Source: Ophioceras dolichostomum | Lineage: Eukaryota; Ascomycota; Sordariomycetes; Magnaporthales; Ophioceraceae | Direction of reading: 5' to 3' | NCBI GenBank assembly: GCA_003049485.1 | Contig: PYST01000055.1 | Span: 62,001 to 126,000 of the forward strand | Length of the DNA stretch: 64,000 nt | In this document: positions 36,538 to 45,867 of the stretch, one piece after another | How the letters are laid out: each line of letters starts with the position of its first letter | Position numbering within the stretch: the stretch's first letter is position 1 | Translations under genes and position numbers: made by a program | Notes under the pieces: generated by a model | What the model was told of the DNA's origin: nothing | The model's database searches: none | What the model saw: only the letters and a program-made list of their open reading frames with translations

Positions 36538-38315
36538 ATGGCCCTCCTACAGCTAGGGGTGATGCCCCGAGCGCTGATGTCAAAGCTGACGACATCGGCA
36601 ACGGTAGCAACCGCGGCAGCAGCAGCAGCAGCGTCGTCGTCGTTGCCCTCGACCTCCTCCTTCATATGTCGACAATGTCTGCGCCACCAGCAGAAGAAGG
36701 TCGCGCCATTGCGCATCGCAGTACAGATGATGTCGCGATATACCACTGCCTCGTCTTCGTCGCCGCCGTCTCCTAGACGCTTCGCATCCACCACGACCGC
36801 GACACCCGCCTCGACCGCCAGCAAGACGATCAAGCTGGCGACGACCGCTGGGCCGTTCGGCGCCGGTAGCAAAGCGTTCAGCAGCAAGGCCCCGGACTTG
36901 TCCGCGTCGGGAGCGACGACGGCCGCGGCGGGGGGGAAGACTGATGGTGCGAGCGGTGATACTGGAAGCAGTAGCAGCTTCCCCGATACGAGCTCCAAGG
37001 CCGTGGCCTACTGGCTCATTGCCAGTGCGGCAAGCGTTTTCGGGATTGTGGTGTTCGGTGGCCTGACGCGGTTGACTGAGTCCGGGTAAGGGGGAACATC
37101 CGTCATCCATGTCCTAAATCCGGTAGTTCAGCACCCACTAACCACAAAATCCCCCACCACCAAAACAGCCTGAGCATAACAGAATGGCGACCCGTCACAG
37201 GCTCCGTCCCCCCCCGATCCGCCGAGGACTGGGAGTCCGAGTTCGCCAAGTACCGCGCCTCGCCCGAGTACGCCCTCCTGAACCCGAACATGGACCTGGA
37301 CGAGTTCAAGAAGATTTACTTCATGGAGTGGACGCACCGCCTCTGGGGCCGCTTCATCGGGCTCAGCTTCGTGGGGCCCGCCATCTACTTCGTCGCCCGC
37401 CGGCGCGTCACGCGGCCCATGGCCTGGAACCTGCTGGGCATCAGCTCCCTCATCGGCTTCCAGGGCTTCATCGGCTGGTGGATGGTCTCCTCGGGCCTGA
37501 CGGACGACCTGTTCGCGCCGGGTTCCCACCCCCGCGTCTCGCAGTACCGGCTGACCGCCCACCTCGCCACCGCCTTCGTGCTGTACGGCTGGATGGTGCT
37601 CTCTGGCGTCTCGGTCCTGCGCACGCACAGGCTGCTGGCGACGCCGTCCGCCGCCGAAGCGAAGGCAGCAACCATGAAGCTGGTCGAGCAGCTCTCGCAC
37701 CCGCACCTCCGCCCCTTCCGCCGCGCCTCCTGGGCCCTCGCCGCACTGGCCTTCACGACCGCCATGTCCGGCGCGCTCGTGGCCGGGCTGGACGCAGGGC
37801 TGATCTACAACGAGTTCCCGATGATGGGCAACGGCCTCGCCCCCCCCTGGTCGGAGCTCTTCGACAAGTTCTACAGCCGGAAGCCTGACAACTCGGACCT
37901 CTGGTGGCGCAACCTCCTCGAGAACCCGTCCCTCGTCCAGCTCGACCACCGCATCCTCGCCACGACGACCTTCTGCGCCGTGCTCGCCCTCTTCGCCTGG
38001 GCGAGGTACTCCCGCACGATCGCAGCCGTGCTCCCCCGGAACGCGAGGAGGGGTGTCACGGGCGTCGTGCACCTGACGCTGCTGCAGGTCACCCTGGGGT
38101 TCTTCACCCTCATCTGGATGGTGCCCACCCACCTGGCCGCGACGCACCAGGCCGGCGCGCTGGCGCTTCTGACGGGGACGTTGGTGCTGTGCCATCGCCT
38201 GCACGTGCCGAGGTCGGCCGTCAAGGTGCTGGAGCGCAGGCTGCTGAAGGCCGGCGGCGGGGGTGGTGGAGGAGGTGCGTCGGCGTCGTCGCTGACTGGG
38301 GGCAAGAAGTTGTGA
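36538..38315 (+). CDS. COX15: Heme A synthase, mitochondrial
   Basis: Predicted 564-residue inner-membrane enzyme that oxidises the C8 methyl of heme O to make heme A for cytochrome c oxidase. Exons 36538-37085 and 37169-38315 join in phase 2. A long Ser/Ala/Arg-rich N-terminus looks like a mitochondrial presequence. The core begins YWLIASAASVFGIVVFGGLT then RLTESGLSITEW, diagnostic of COX15. The four heme-ligand histidine regions are visible: EWTHRLWGR, YRLTAHLATAF, LVQLDHRILA and AATHQAGALA, in the usual helices. GLIYNEFPMMG is also typical. The C-terminus ends in a Gly-rich tail. The presequence is longer than in yeast; an internal start (for example the Met-Met pair near residue 62) is possible. 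Confidence 0.96.
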
Positions 38316-38859
38316 AGAGTGGCCAACCGGCCGGGACAGGGAGGGGGGCTGTAATATTAGTGTAACACTCGCGGCCAATAGACCGGGAGAGGACCGGGGG
38401 AGCATTTGGGGTGGGATTTGTTTGGCGATGAGATCGGACTAAGAAAAAAAGAGGCATAGACGTAAATATAGTGTCGACGACGGCGATGTAGATATCCAGC
38501 TAGAACAGGAGAGACCTGTTTGTATATCAACCACTCCTTTCTTTTTTGTGCCCACTTGACTCTACTTGGTCTAGTACGTAAGCTTTTCGACCGCCCCGCC
38601 TTCACGCAATACTCGCTCGCTCACCCCCTTTCTCATAGCATTTTCTTCTGCTGTACACCCCAAAAGCCCTACCGCCAAAGACATGCGAATACCTAGACAA
38701 ACCATCTTTCTTTTTTTATTGCTCGGTTGGCGTTCTCTACATCTATCCGAACGGTAAAACACTACCTGGCTATGACTTACGGCTGGCTCCGGTCTGGCCT
38801 GACTCTTTGCGCTATCCAGGGCTCGTAAGGTCGTCACCACTCTTGCTAGTGTATTCCGC
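38316..38859. other. Intergenic region between convergent genes
   Basis: Convergent 3' ends of COX15 and the lysyl-tRNA synthetase. Nothing else seen. Confidence 0.55.
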
Positions 38860-41115
38860 CTATTTATGAGCTATGCGTAAAGAAAGGTTGTCAGCTACAT
38901 TCGCTCTCAATATGACCTTTGAAATCGCCCAGCCGTCAAGGCTACCTAGTCTGCACAAGTGGGATCGGGAGGGACGAGGGGCACAGAAAACTCACGAATT
39001 CCCTCCTCAGGAAGCGGCTCAACATTGGTCAACTCTGCCGCGAACTTCTCGGGTGGGCCGCTCTTCTCGTCCTTCATGAACGGGAAGGCCAGCACCTCCC
39101 TGATGGTGTAGTTGTTGGTGAGGAACATGCTCAGGCGGTCGATACCGAGACCCTGTTGGAAAAGTGTTAATAATTATAGGGCCGGGGTGTCAGGTGCTTT
39201 TGAAGAGGTGCGTGGTAGCGAGCTGAAGAGGTACAGGTATAAGAATGGACAAGGGAGAAAACTCACCCAGCCTCCGGTCGGTGGCAGGCCGTACTCGAGC
39301 GAGCGCAGGAAGTTCTCGTCAATCATCTGCGCCTCGTCGTCGCCCTGGGCCTTCTGACGTGCTTGCTGTGCGGTTGTTAGTCTTCATCCGCACTTCAGAG
39401 GGGGCGCCTTTCGAACGACTTACCTCCTCGAACCGCATCCGCTGGTCGAACGGGTTGTTCAACTCAGTGTACGCATTCGCGATCTCCTTCTTGCACACAA
39501 ACGCCTCGAAGCGCTCGCACAGCCCCTTCTCGGAGCGGTGGTACTTGGCCAGCGGCGACATCATCTGCGGGTGCTCCGTCAGGAAGGTCGGGTTCACGCA
39601 CGTTTCCTCGAGGTACTCGCCGATGAGCTTGTCGAGCATGCGCGCGTTGGTCAGCGGCGGGGTACACTCGATGTTCTTCTCCTTGAGCAGCTTCCTGAGG
39701 AACTCGTTCGTCTCGTTCGTGTGCAGCTCGTCGTAAGGGGGGAACTTGGCGCCCGTGAGCCTCTCGAGCTCGGGCATGATCTTGACGCGCTTCCAGGGCC
39801 GGGCCCAGTTGACCTCCATGATCTCGCCGGACTGGGAAGTGAACTTGGTCTGGTGCGAGCCGTGCAGGTGCATGACGAGCCCGGAGACGAGCTCCTCGGT
39901 GTAGTCCATGACGTCGTACATGTCGTAGTAGGCGGCGTAGGTCTCGATCGTGGTGAACTCCGGGTTGTGAGTCAGGTCGACGCCCTCGTTGCGGAAGTTC
40001 TTGCCGATCTCGAACACCTTGTTGTAGCCGCCGACGATGAGCATCTTGAGGTACAGCTCGGGCGCGACGCGCATGAACATGTCGATGTCGTATTCGTTAT
40101 GGTGCGTGATGAAGGGGAGCGCCGTGGCGCCCCCAGCGATGGCGGTCATCATGGGCGTCTCGACCTCGATGAACTTGCGGTCGTGGAAGAAGTCGCGGAT
40201 GTACTTGACGATGCGGCTGCGCTGCCAGAGTATGCGGCGAGACTCGTCGTTGAACATCAAGTCTAGATACCGCATGCGGAAGCGCTTCTCCATGTCCGTC
40301 AGGCCGGAGCGCTCGTTGGGCAGCAGGTGCAGCGACGGCGCCAGCTGCACCACCTGTCGCGAAAAGAGCGAAAGCTCACCCTGCTCACCCTTCTCGATCT
40401 TGCCCTTGGGCGCTGTCCGGCCGGGGAAGCCCACGATACCGATGATGTCGCCACGGCCCAGGTGCTCGTGTTGTTGCGCGAAGGTCACGCCGCCGTCCTC
40501 CTTGGCATACTGCGCCTGGCACATAATCTGGATCTTGGAACCCGTCGTGGTGGTGTCGGCGCCGGTCTTGATGTCATAGAATATCAGCTTGTTCCCCGCC
40601 GAGCGCTTGGTGAAGATGCGCCCTGCTATCCTGATCTCCTTGTTCTCGAGCGTCTCTCCCGACTTGAGGTGGCCGAACTCCTTCTCGAACTGTGAACAAT
40701 CGTAGTCGATGAGGAACTTGTGAGGGTACGGGTTGGGACCGGCCGGGTTGTCGAGCATGCCCTTGACCTCCCTGCTCCGAAGCTCGAAATACTGATTCGG
40801 GTTGAGCTCCTGCTCTTCGACCTTCTTGGTGGCCGCCGGCTTGGGCTTGGCTGGCGCATCGGCCGCCTTCTTCGCCTTAGCTTCCTCCTTCTGCCGGGCC
40901 TTCTGACGCCGCTTGAGCTCAGTCTTGGACACCTGCAGAAGTCGAGAGTAGTTTGTCAGCGGCCTATACATGTACTCATACTACGTTGCTTGCTTGCTTG
41001 TCTCGTTGTTTTCCCAGGGCTCCCTAACCTTCTCGCCGGTGACCTCGTCGAGGTGCAGGTTTTCCACCTGCTCGGTGGGCGGCGCCGCCGCTTGGGAATT
41101 TGATGCCTCCGCCAT
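38860..41115 (-). CDS. KRS1: Lysyl-tRNA synthetase, cytosolic
   Basis: Predicted 620-residue class IIb synthetase charging tRNA-Lys. Exons: 41115-41029, 40932-39424, 39365-39267, 39152-38996 and a proposed 11-nt last exon 38870-38860 giving the C-terminus GIPHK. The N-terminal Lys-rich helix (KTELKRRQKARQKEEAKAKK) is the eukaryotic tRNA-binding extension. The anticodon OB-fold includes IRIAGRIFTKRSAGNKLIFY. Catalytic motifs are present: motif 1 region (IRDFFHDRKFIEVETPMM), motif 2 (FRNEGVDLTHNPEFT), and motif 3 (GWGLGIDRLSMFLTNNYTIR) across a splice junction. The last exon rests only on a CTGAC branch site, a CATAG acceptor and phase; the rest is firm. Two TGAGTCA sites lie upstream, suggesting cross-pathway (Gcn4/CPC1) control. 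Confidence 0.95.
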
Positions 41116-41283
41116 GGTGATCGTCGTTCCGACTGTCCTCCACGGTTCCCAAAGAGGCGTTAACGGTAAGCAATGGCAAGCAGATGTAGGTATTGGCGCT
41201 GTCTGAGTCCGTGTAGACAGCACGAGAAGTTGGCCGCGAGCTTCCAGAAAAATGTCCTCGAATCGCGGGGTAACATCAGAATT

Positions 41284-41290
41284 TGAGTCA
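41284..41290. promoter_or_regulatory. CPC1/Gcn4-type site upstream of KRS1
   Basis: Perfect TGAGTCA, 169 bp upstream of the lysyl-tRNA synthetase start. Gcn4 and its filamentous counterpart CPC1 bind TGASTCA and activate aminoacyl-tRNA synthetase genes on amino acid starvation. Confidence 0.6.
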
Positions 41291-41305
41291 ACGTGCTGTG
41301 TGGTG

Positions 41306-41312
41306 TGAGTCA
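41306..41312. promoter_or_regulatory. Second CPC1/Gcn4-type site upstream of KRS1
   Basis: A second perfect TGAGTCA, two helical turns from the first (22 bp start to start). The close pairing makes chance occurrence less likely than for a single site. Confidence 0.6.
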
Positions 41313-41769
41313 GTGGGGTAAATCCATGCTGAGGTACCTTACCTAGGGTATTCCACCTCAATCCCGCCTAAGCCATGGACTTACAACTAGAGCCAGCAAG
41401 GTAATGTAAAGTATTGTCGCGTGTACCGTACGCGGCAGAACGCGGCAGAACGCGGTACGAGATACAATACGAAACACATTCCAACACAATACATTGCAGG
41501 CCCTGCTTGAAGTTAGCTCCTCGACTTTATCCGCTCGCTTCTTCCAGTCCAGTTTCCGTATTCGACTACTCGACTTCTCGACTCGACCTTCCAGAGTCAC
41601 ATTCTCCAAGTTGGCCTCCGTGTCAGTCTCCTTCCCTCCTCGTCTCCTCTGCCCTCATTATGGATTGACGGATACCACCCAGCGAATAGATTAATGCCAA
41701 CTCCTCGTATATAATGCATGCCAACCAGATTCTGTTGTTTGTGGCGGTAGAGACATGTTTGAATATAGG

Positions 41770-42933
41770 TCAGGTAGGGGTTCGGTGGCGTGGAGAGCGG
41801 AGTTTATATGTCTGGATAGGTAGTCCTTGTAAGAGTGAGCGATAGTCTATTGATCTGCATCTCCGTTGACAAAGGTTCCTTGTGGACTGTTGTTTCCATC
41901 CCCACCGTCGTTTCGGCCAATCCACCGAGCCCGCCCCAGCTTCGGCAATCGTGGATCGCGGCCTCGGCAGCGACGGAGGCGGCTGAATGAGCCAACTCTT
42001 CCATGCATGCTCGGGCCTCCGGGTGACCAAGCTTTTCCATTTCTCGTCCTCGGGCGTCCGGCACGCCCCTAGCTGGTACCACCTGGTCCAGGTGATGACC
42101 CATCCCCGCGTCTCTCCCAAGCGACGTTCATTTGGTAATCGGTGAAGCATGCTGGGCATGACCTGACGGGTCCTGATATCTCCGAAAACATTGGGTCCAA
42201 CGGGCTGCGGCAAAGCTCTGGGATGCTGTGCAAATATCCGTAATCTTTCTTTGGACTCCTCGCATGCACATGGTAGCAAATGTAAAGTGAGCTGTCTCTA
42301 GGGACATCCGCCTCCACGTAACCTCTGAGGGCCCTGGCATCTTGTTTCGGATGGTAGGATACTGTCGCCCCTCGGATGAAGAGCTCATCATCGATGATTC
42401 GGGTGCGCCAAGACGCCTTCGAATGAACGCCGTGCCAGTGGAGCGGATTTCGGTAGTTGACCTTGATCCAACGCAAGGGAGGGCCGTGTGACGCGCCGTG
42501 AAAATGCCGGTTCATAACGAGTCTCGCTGCGTTGTAGTGGTCGAGGAGAAAGAAGTTGAAAATAGGCAAGTGGGACGAGTACTTAGAAAGGCACCATACC
42601 CTCCGATTTGCTACCGGGTTCGACCCAACTGTGGTGCCATGTGTGTAATTTAGCACACTCATAGCAGTAGTAGATGCGACCTGTATCCCGTTCAAGCCAT
42701 AGCAAAAGAGTCTTGAGGGCGTTGGGTTCCAGGATGAGTGGATATGGAAAGAATTTCAAGAATCCGCGGCAGGTCAAGGCGAAGGCAACGACGGATTCTG
42801 GTGGGAGGTGTTCGAGAATGGCCTCCACCATTTCCACGGGAAGCGTCAGGGTGCAAGTCTGGACCCGCGGTCGTCTGAGTTCGCTGATGAATCTCGAAAT
42901 AGCCCCGGCAGCGATAGCAACGAGACCGGACAT
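41770..42933 (-). pseudogene. Decayed F-box domain gene
   Basis: Remnant of a fungal F-box protein. The F-box is intact: LTLPVEMVEAILEHLPPESV followed by VAFALTCRGFLKFFP, then a Cys-containing block IYYCYECAKLHTWHHSW. The frame then stops at 42583-42585, while the family-typical LVMNRHFHGASHGPPLRWIK continues in another frame; a 73-bp intron (42599-42527) could bridge this. A second frame change near 42107-42112, where WERR passes to GWVITWTRWYQLGACRTPED, has no splice solution and needs a one-base loss. The Met at 42933 gives the usual short N-terminus; the frame opens upstream to 43041. Function would have been substrate selection for an SCF ubiquitin ligase. A single sequencing error plus the intron would restore one frame, so decay is likely but not certain. 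Confidence 0.65.
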
Positions 42934-43610
42934 GTTGTTTCCTCGCCGTGCTACCAGCGCTGGAGACGTGTCCGGGGTTCGCAAGGATGGTAGATTCCCA
43001 CTCGCTGGTCCAAAAAAACAAAAAGGGTAAGCGCTACCCATTTAGGGTTAGTTGATTTCTTATATGTCACGTTATTGACGCTAGTCTATATCGGGGCAGA
43101 TCAATTCCCGTTTTAATGGAAGACTGTAATGACGTCAACGAGGAAAATGCACATAGAGGTTATTCCGGAATACGTGAGCGAGCAAGACAAAGCTGCAATT
43201 TGCGCCCCTTACCACGTGCTGGTAAACATGACAAAAAATGTGTGAGCCTGGTTCCAGCGTTGTTGTGTGGGCGCAAGACGGAGGAAAAGCTGAGCGGAAC
43301 AGGGCAGCAACGGCTCAGGAAGTCCGGCAATACGGAGGCTTGTTGAAATACGACGGATTAGCCTGCCCCGTTTGCAATAGTCTGTTTATTACCTTCGCAT
43401 TTGCTTTGCCCTCCCAGGCCAGGCAAGTGGTCTGTGCGGGAGAGGCAGTCCCCAACGTATGTGTTCCTGTCGGCTGAGACCTCCATCGCGTAGCGTCCAC
43501 TAGCGCATTTAACGTCTTTCAGTGCAGCAATTCATACTATTCTACAAGTCGGCTCTATCTTTGGGCTTCCCACATCAGACTGTCACCTCATTTCTCACAA
43601 CTGATTGACA
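42934..43610. other. Intergenic region between two pseudogenes
   Basis: Divergent spacer between the F-box and phosphotransferase remnants. Nothing recognised. Confidence 0.5.
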
Positions 43611-44623
43611 ATGGCACCCACGGGGCCGGGGTTTGTTGCCCCTGCCCTGCCGTACACTTGCGACTCACAAGAACTACCCGGCCCGCTCCCGACGATGAGA
43701 GAAATCGAGGAGGAGAAGACGACGATGCCGTGCCTCTGGTCTCCTGCCCAAAAACGCATTTTGGTGGTGCGAGGCATGTTCCTCGTCAAGTACGGCCTGC
43801 CAGCTTTTATCCACATCAACGAAGGCCATGCCCTGATGCTACTTCACGGGATGCCGACCATCCCGAAGCTGTATGCCATGTATCACCACGAGGGCAAGAC
43901 GTTTGTTGTCATGCAGTTTCTGCCTGGCATGGCCCTCAGCCTTGTCTGGGAAGGGATGTCGGAGCAGGAGAAGATCGACGTCACGGGGCAGCTGCGCGCC
44001 GTGTTCGACCGCCTGCGCGCACTCGCTCCTCCGTCCCCGCCCGTCTTCTGCAACATCACCGGCGTGCCCGTCCCTCAGCGCTTATTCATGACAAACTTCC
44101 AATGACCCTTCCATCACAGGCCCCTTTGTCGATGATGCTGCATTCCACCGTGCCATTGCATTGCACCTGCGAGGACTAGGACAGCTGCAGCATGTCTCAT
44201 TGCTCGTCCGATTTTCTCGAACGCCATCTACCCGGCGCCATGGGCCGACACGCGTGCGTCCTGACGCACGGGGACTTGCAGCGTAAGAACATCCTTGTTG
44301 TTGAGACCCCCCCGACCACCAGCCATTCCGACGAAAACGGGGATGAGAACTTGGTAACGCAGTCCAGGCAGTTCACAGTTAGTGGCATCGTTGACTGAGA
44401 GGACGCCAGGTGGATGCCGAGCCACTGGGAGTATGCGGATATGTTCGTGTACACCAGCTGAGCCGACGACTGGTCGGGCATGTTGGAGACCATCGTCGAC
44501 GCGTGGCCATCAGAAGCAGCCATGCTCATGTTTGTCCGCCGCAACTTTGACGGTGTCTGAGCGGGCCAGACCCACGTCTCCACGGAGTATTATCGAAAAC
44601 TCGACCTGGTTAAAGAATATTAG
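43611..44623 (+). pseudogene. Broken APH/choline-kinase-like phosphotransferase
   Basis: Fungal member of the aminoglycoside-phosphotransferase-like family (kinase fold, substrates mostly unknown). N-lobe and hinge are readable: GMFLVKYGLPAFIHINEGHA, then GKTFVVMQFLPGMALSLVW. The catalytic loop HGDLQRKNILVV is intact in a different frame, followed by FTVSGIVD. In-frame TGA codons interrupt the chain at 44103-44105, 44396-44398, 44459-44461 and 44558-44560. The second falls where the family has Trp in IVDWEDA, and the third at another probable Trp. The segment GPFVDDAAFHRAIALHLRG (from 44119) lies in a third frame, so two frame changes are also needed. Other Trp codons nearby are TGG, so this is decay rather than a different genetic code. 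Confidence 0.85.
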
Positions 44624-45669
44624 GGCAGAGGGAGCATGCGCTGCCCTGAAAGTGACCAACACACGTGCCTCCCTCACCCTGCCGACGCAGTCGTCAGACC
44701 AGACCGTGAACTCAGGGGTCTGTGGAAGGCACACGAGAACGACTTCGGCACCACCGTAGAGGCAAAAGATCTCCTCGCCATTCGAACCAAAGCCACAGAC
44801 AGACAGGTTTGACATCAGATTGCAGCGCAGGAACCGCCTCCAGGCCGGTAGAATACCCTATGATTTAGCACCCACAGCCTGTCGCGCTATTTCAGCGTGG
44901 TTCCACAACGCCGGCGTGTCCGGTGAGAGCGGCTGATGAAAGCCTTAAACTTTCCCGAACACGCGTGTGTGCGCACGGCCTGGAGGCTCTTCGAGGCGAA
45001 GCATCAGACCCCTTGTCCTCCCAATCGTTAAGATTCAATATCTGTCACTTTTTAAACTTCCAGGGTCCCTAGAAAAGGAACTAGGTAAGAAAAAAAAGCC
45101 GTTAGCGATCGATAGTCGAAAGGGAAATCGGAGGCTGACGATCTGAAAAGGGCAACGGCCGCCCACCACACCACCACAGCGCAAGCATTTTTCGCATGAA
45201 GGTGGAGAGATTATGTGCGCTCAACGGAGAATTAGATATTCAATGAAATATATAATAAATTCTCCGGGTCGATCCTGGAGATTCGGATTGCCGCCCGGGA
45301 AGGTAAAGGCCGCTTTGAATATATTATAAGTTAAAAGGGGTAGTAATAGCAGAACCATTCGGCTGGAATCGGGAAGAAAGCGAAGAATGTTTCGGTCGTC
45401 AAATACAAAAGAGAATAAATTGCCTGTGTTGAGGCTTTTGAAATCCGGTAAGGCCTCCCGGGAAGAGAGAGAGAGAATAAAAAAAGAAGGCAAACAAAAA
45501 AAGTATAATGAACCGGAAAACCAAAATCCAGAAGCGAAGATAGGACAAAAGAAATCGTTCCTCGAGAAACGAAAGATTTTGGGTATATCTACTCCCCCCC
45601 AAACAACATCATTCTTTGAACGCCAACTCCGGAACCAACTTTTCCTGGAGCGAGTTTATACTGCTGCCC
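44624..45669. other. AT-rich non-coding tract
   Basis: From about 45040 to 45660 the sequence is distinctly richer in A and T than its surroundings and holds an inverted repeat (45225-45266). Its longest open frame (45387-45677) is Lys/Glu-rich without a domain. It may be a worn transposon fragment, but I cannot identify a family. Confidence 0.5.
45225..45266. repeat. Inverted repeat with AT-rich core
   Basis: CGGAGAATT at 45225-45233 is matched by its complement AATTCTCCG at 45258-45266, flanking a 24-bp, almost pure A/T core. Could form a hairpin or be a remnant of a mobile element. Confidence 0.6.
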
Positions 45670-45828
45670 CTAGTCCATAAACATGGGATCACCGCCATCA
45701 TCATCACCACTCAAGTCGCCGACGCCGACGCCCGAGCCCGCCACCGCCACCGCCACCGATGACAAGTCATCCGCGTCCGGAGACTGTGACTGCGACTGTT
45801 GCTGAGACTGCTGAGACTGCAGCTGTTG

Positions 45829-45867
<39 letters not shown>

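Larger units (their letters stand above)
41116..41769. other. Promoter region of KRS1
   Basis: Upstream region of the synthetase gene, containing the two TGAGTCA sites and a short 10-bp direct duplication (CGCGGCAGAA) at 41431-41450. No gene seen. Confidence 0.55.

Noticed and set aside
44396..44560. TGA read as tryptophan in the APH-like gene
   Set aside because: Other Trp codons in the same frame are TGG and the gene also has frame changes, so decay explains it better than recoding.
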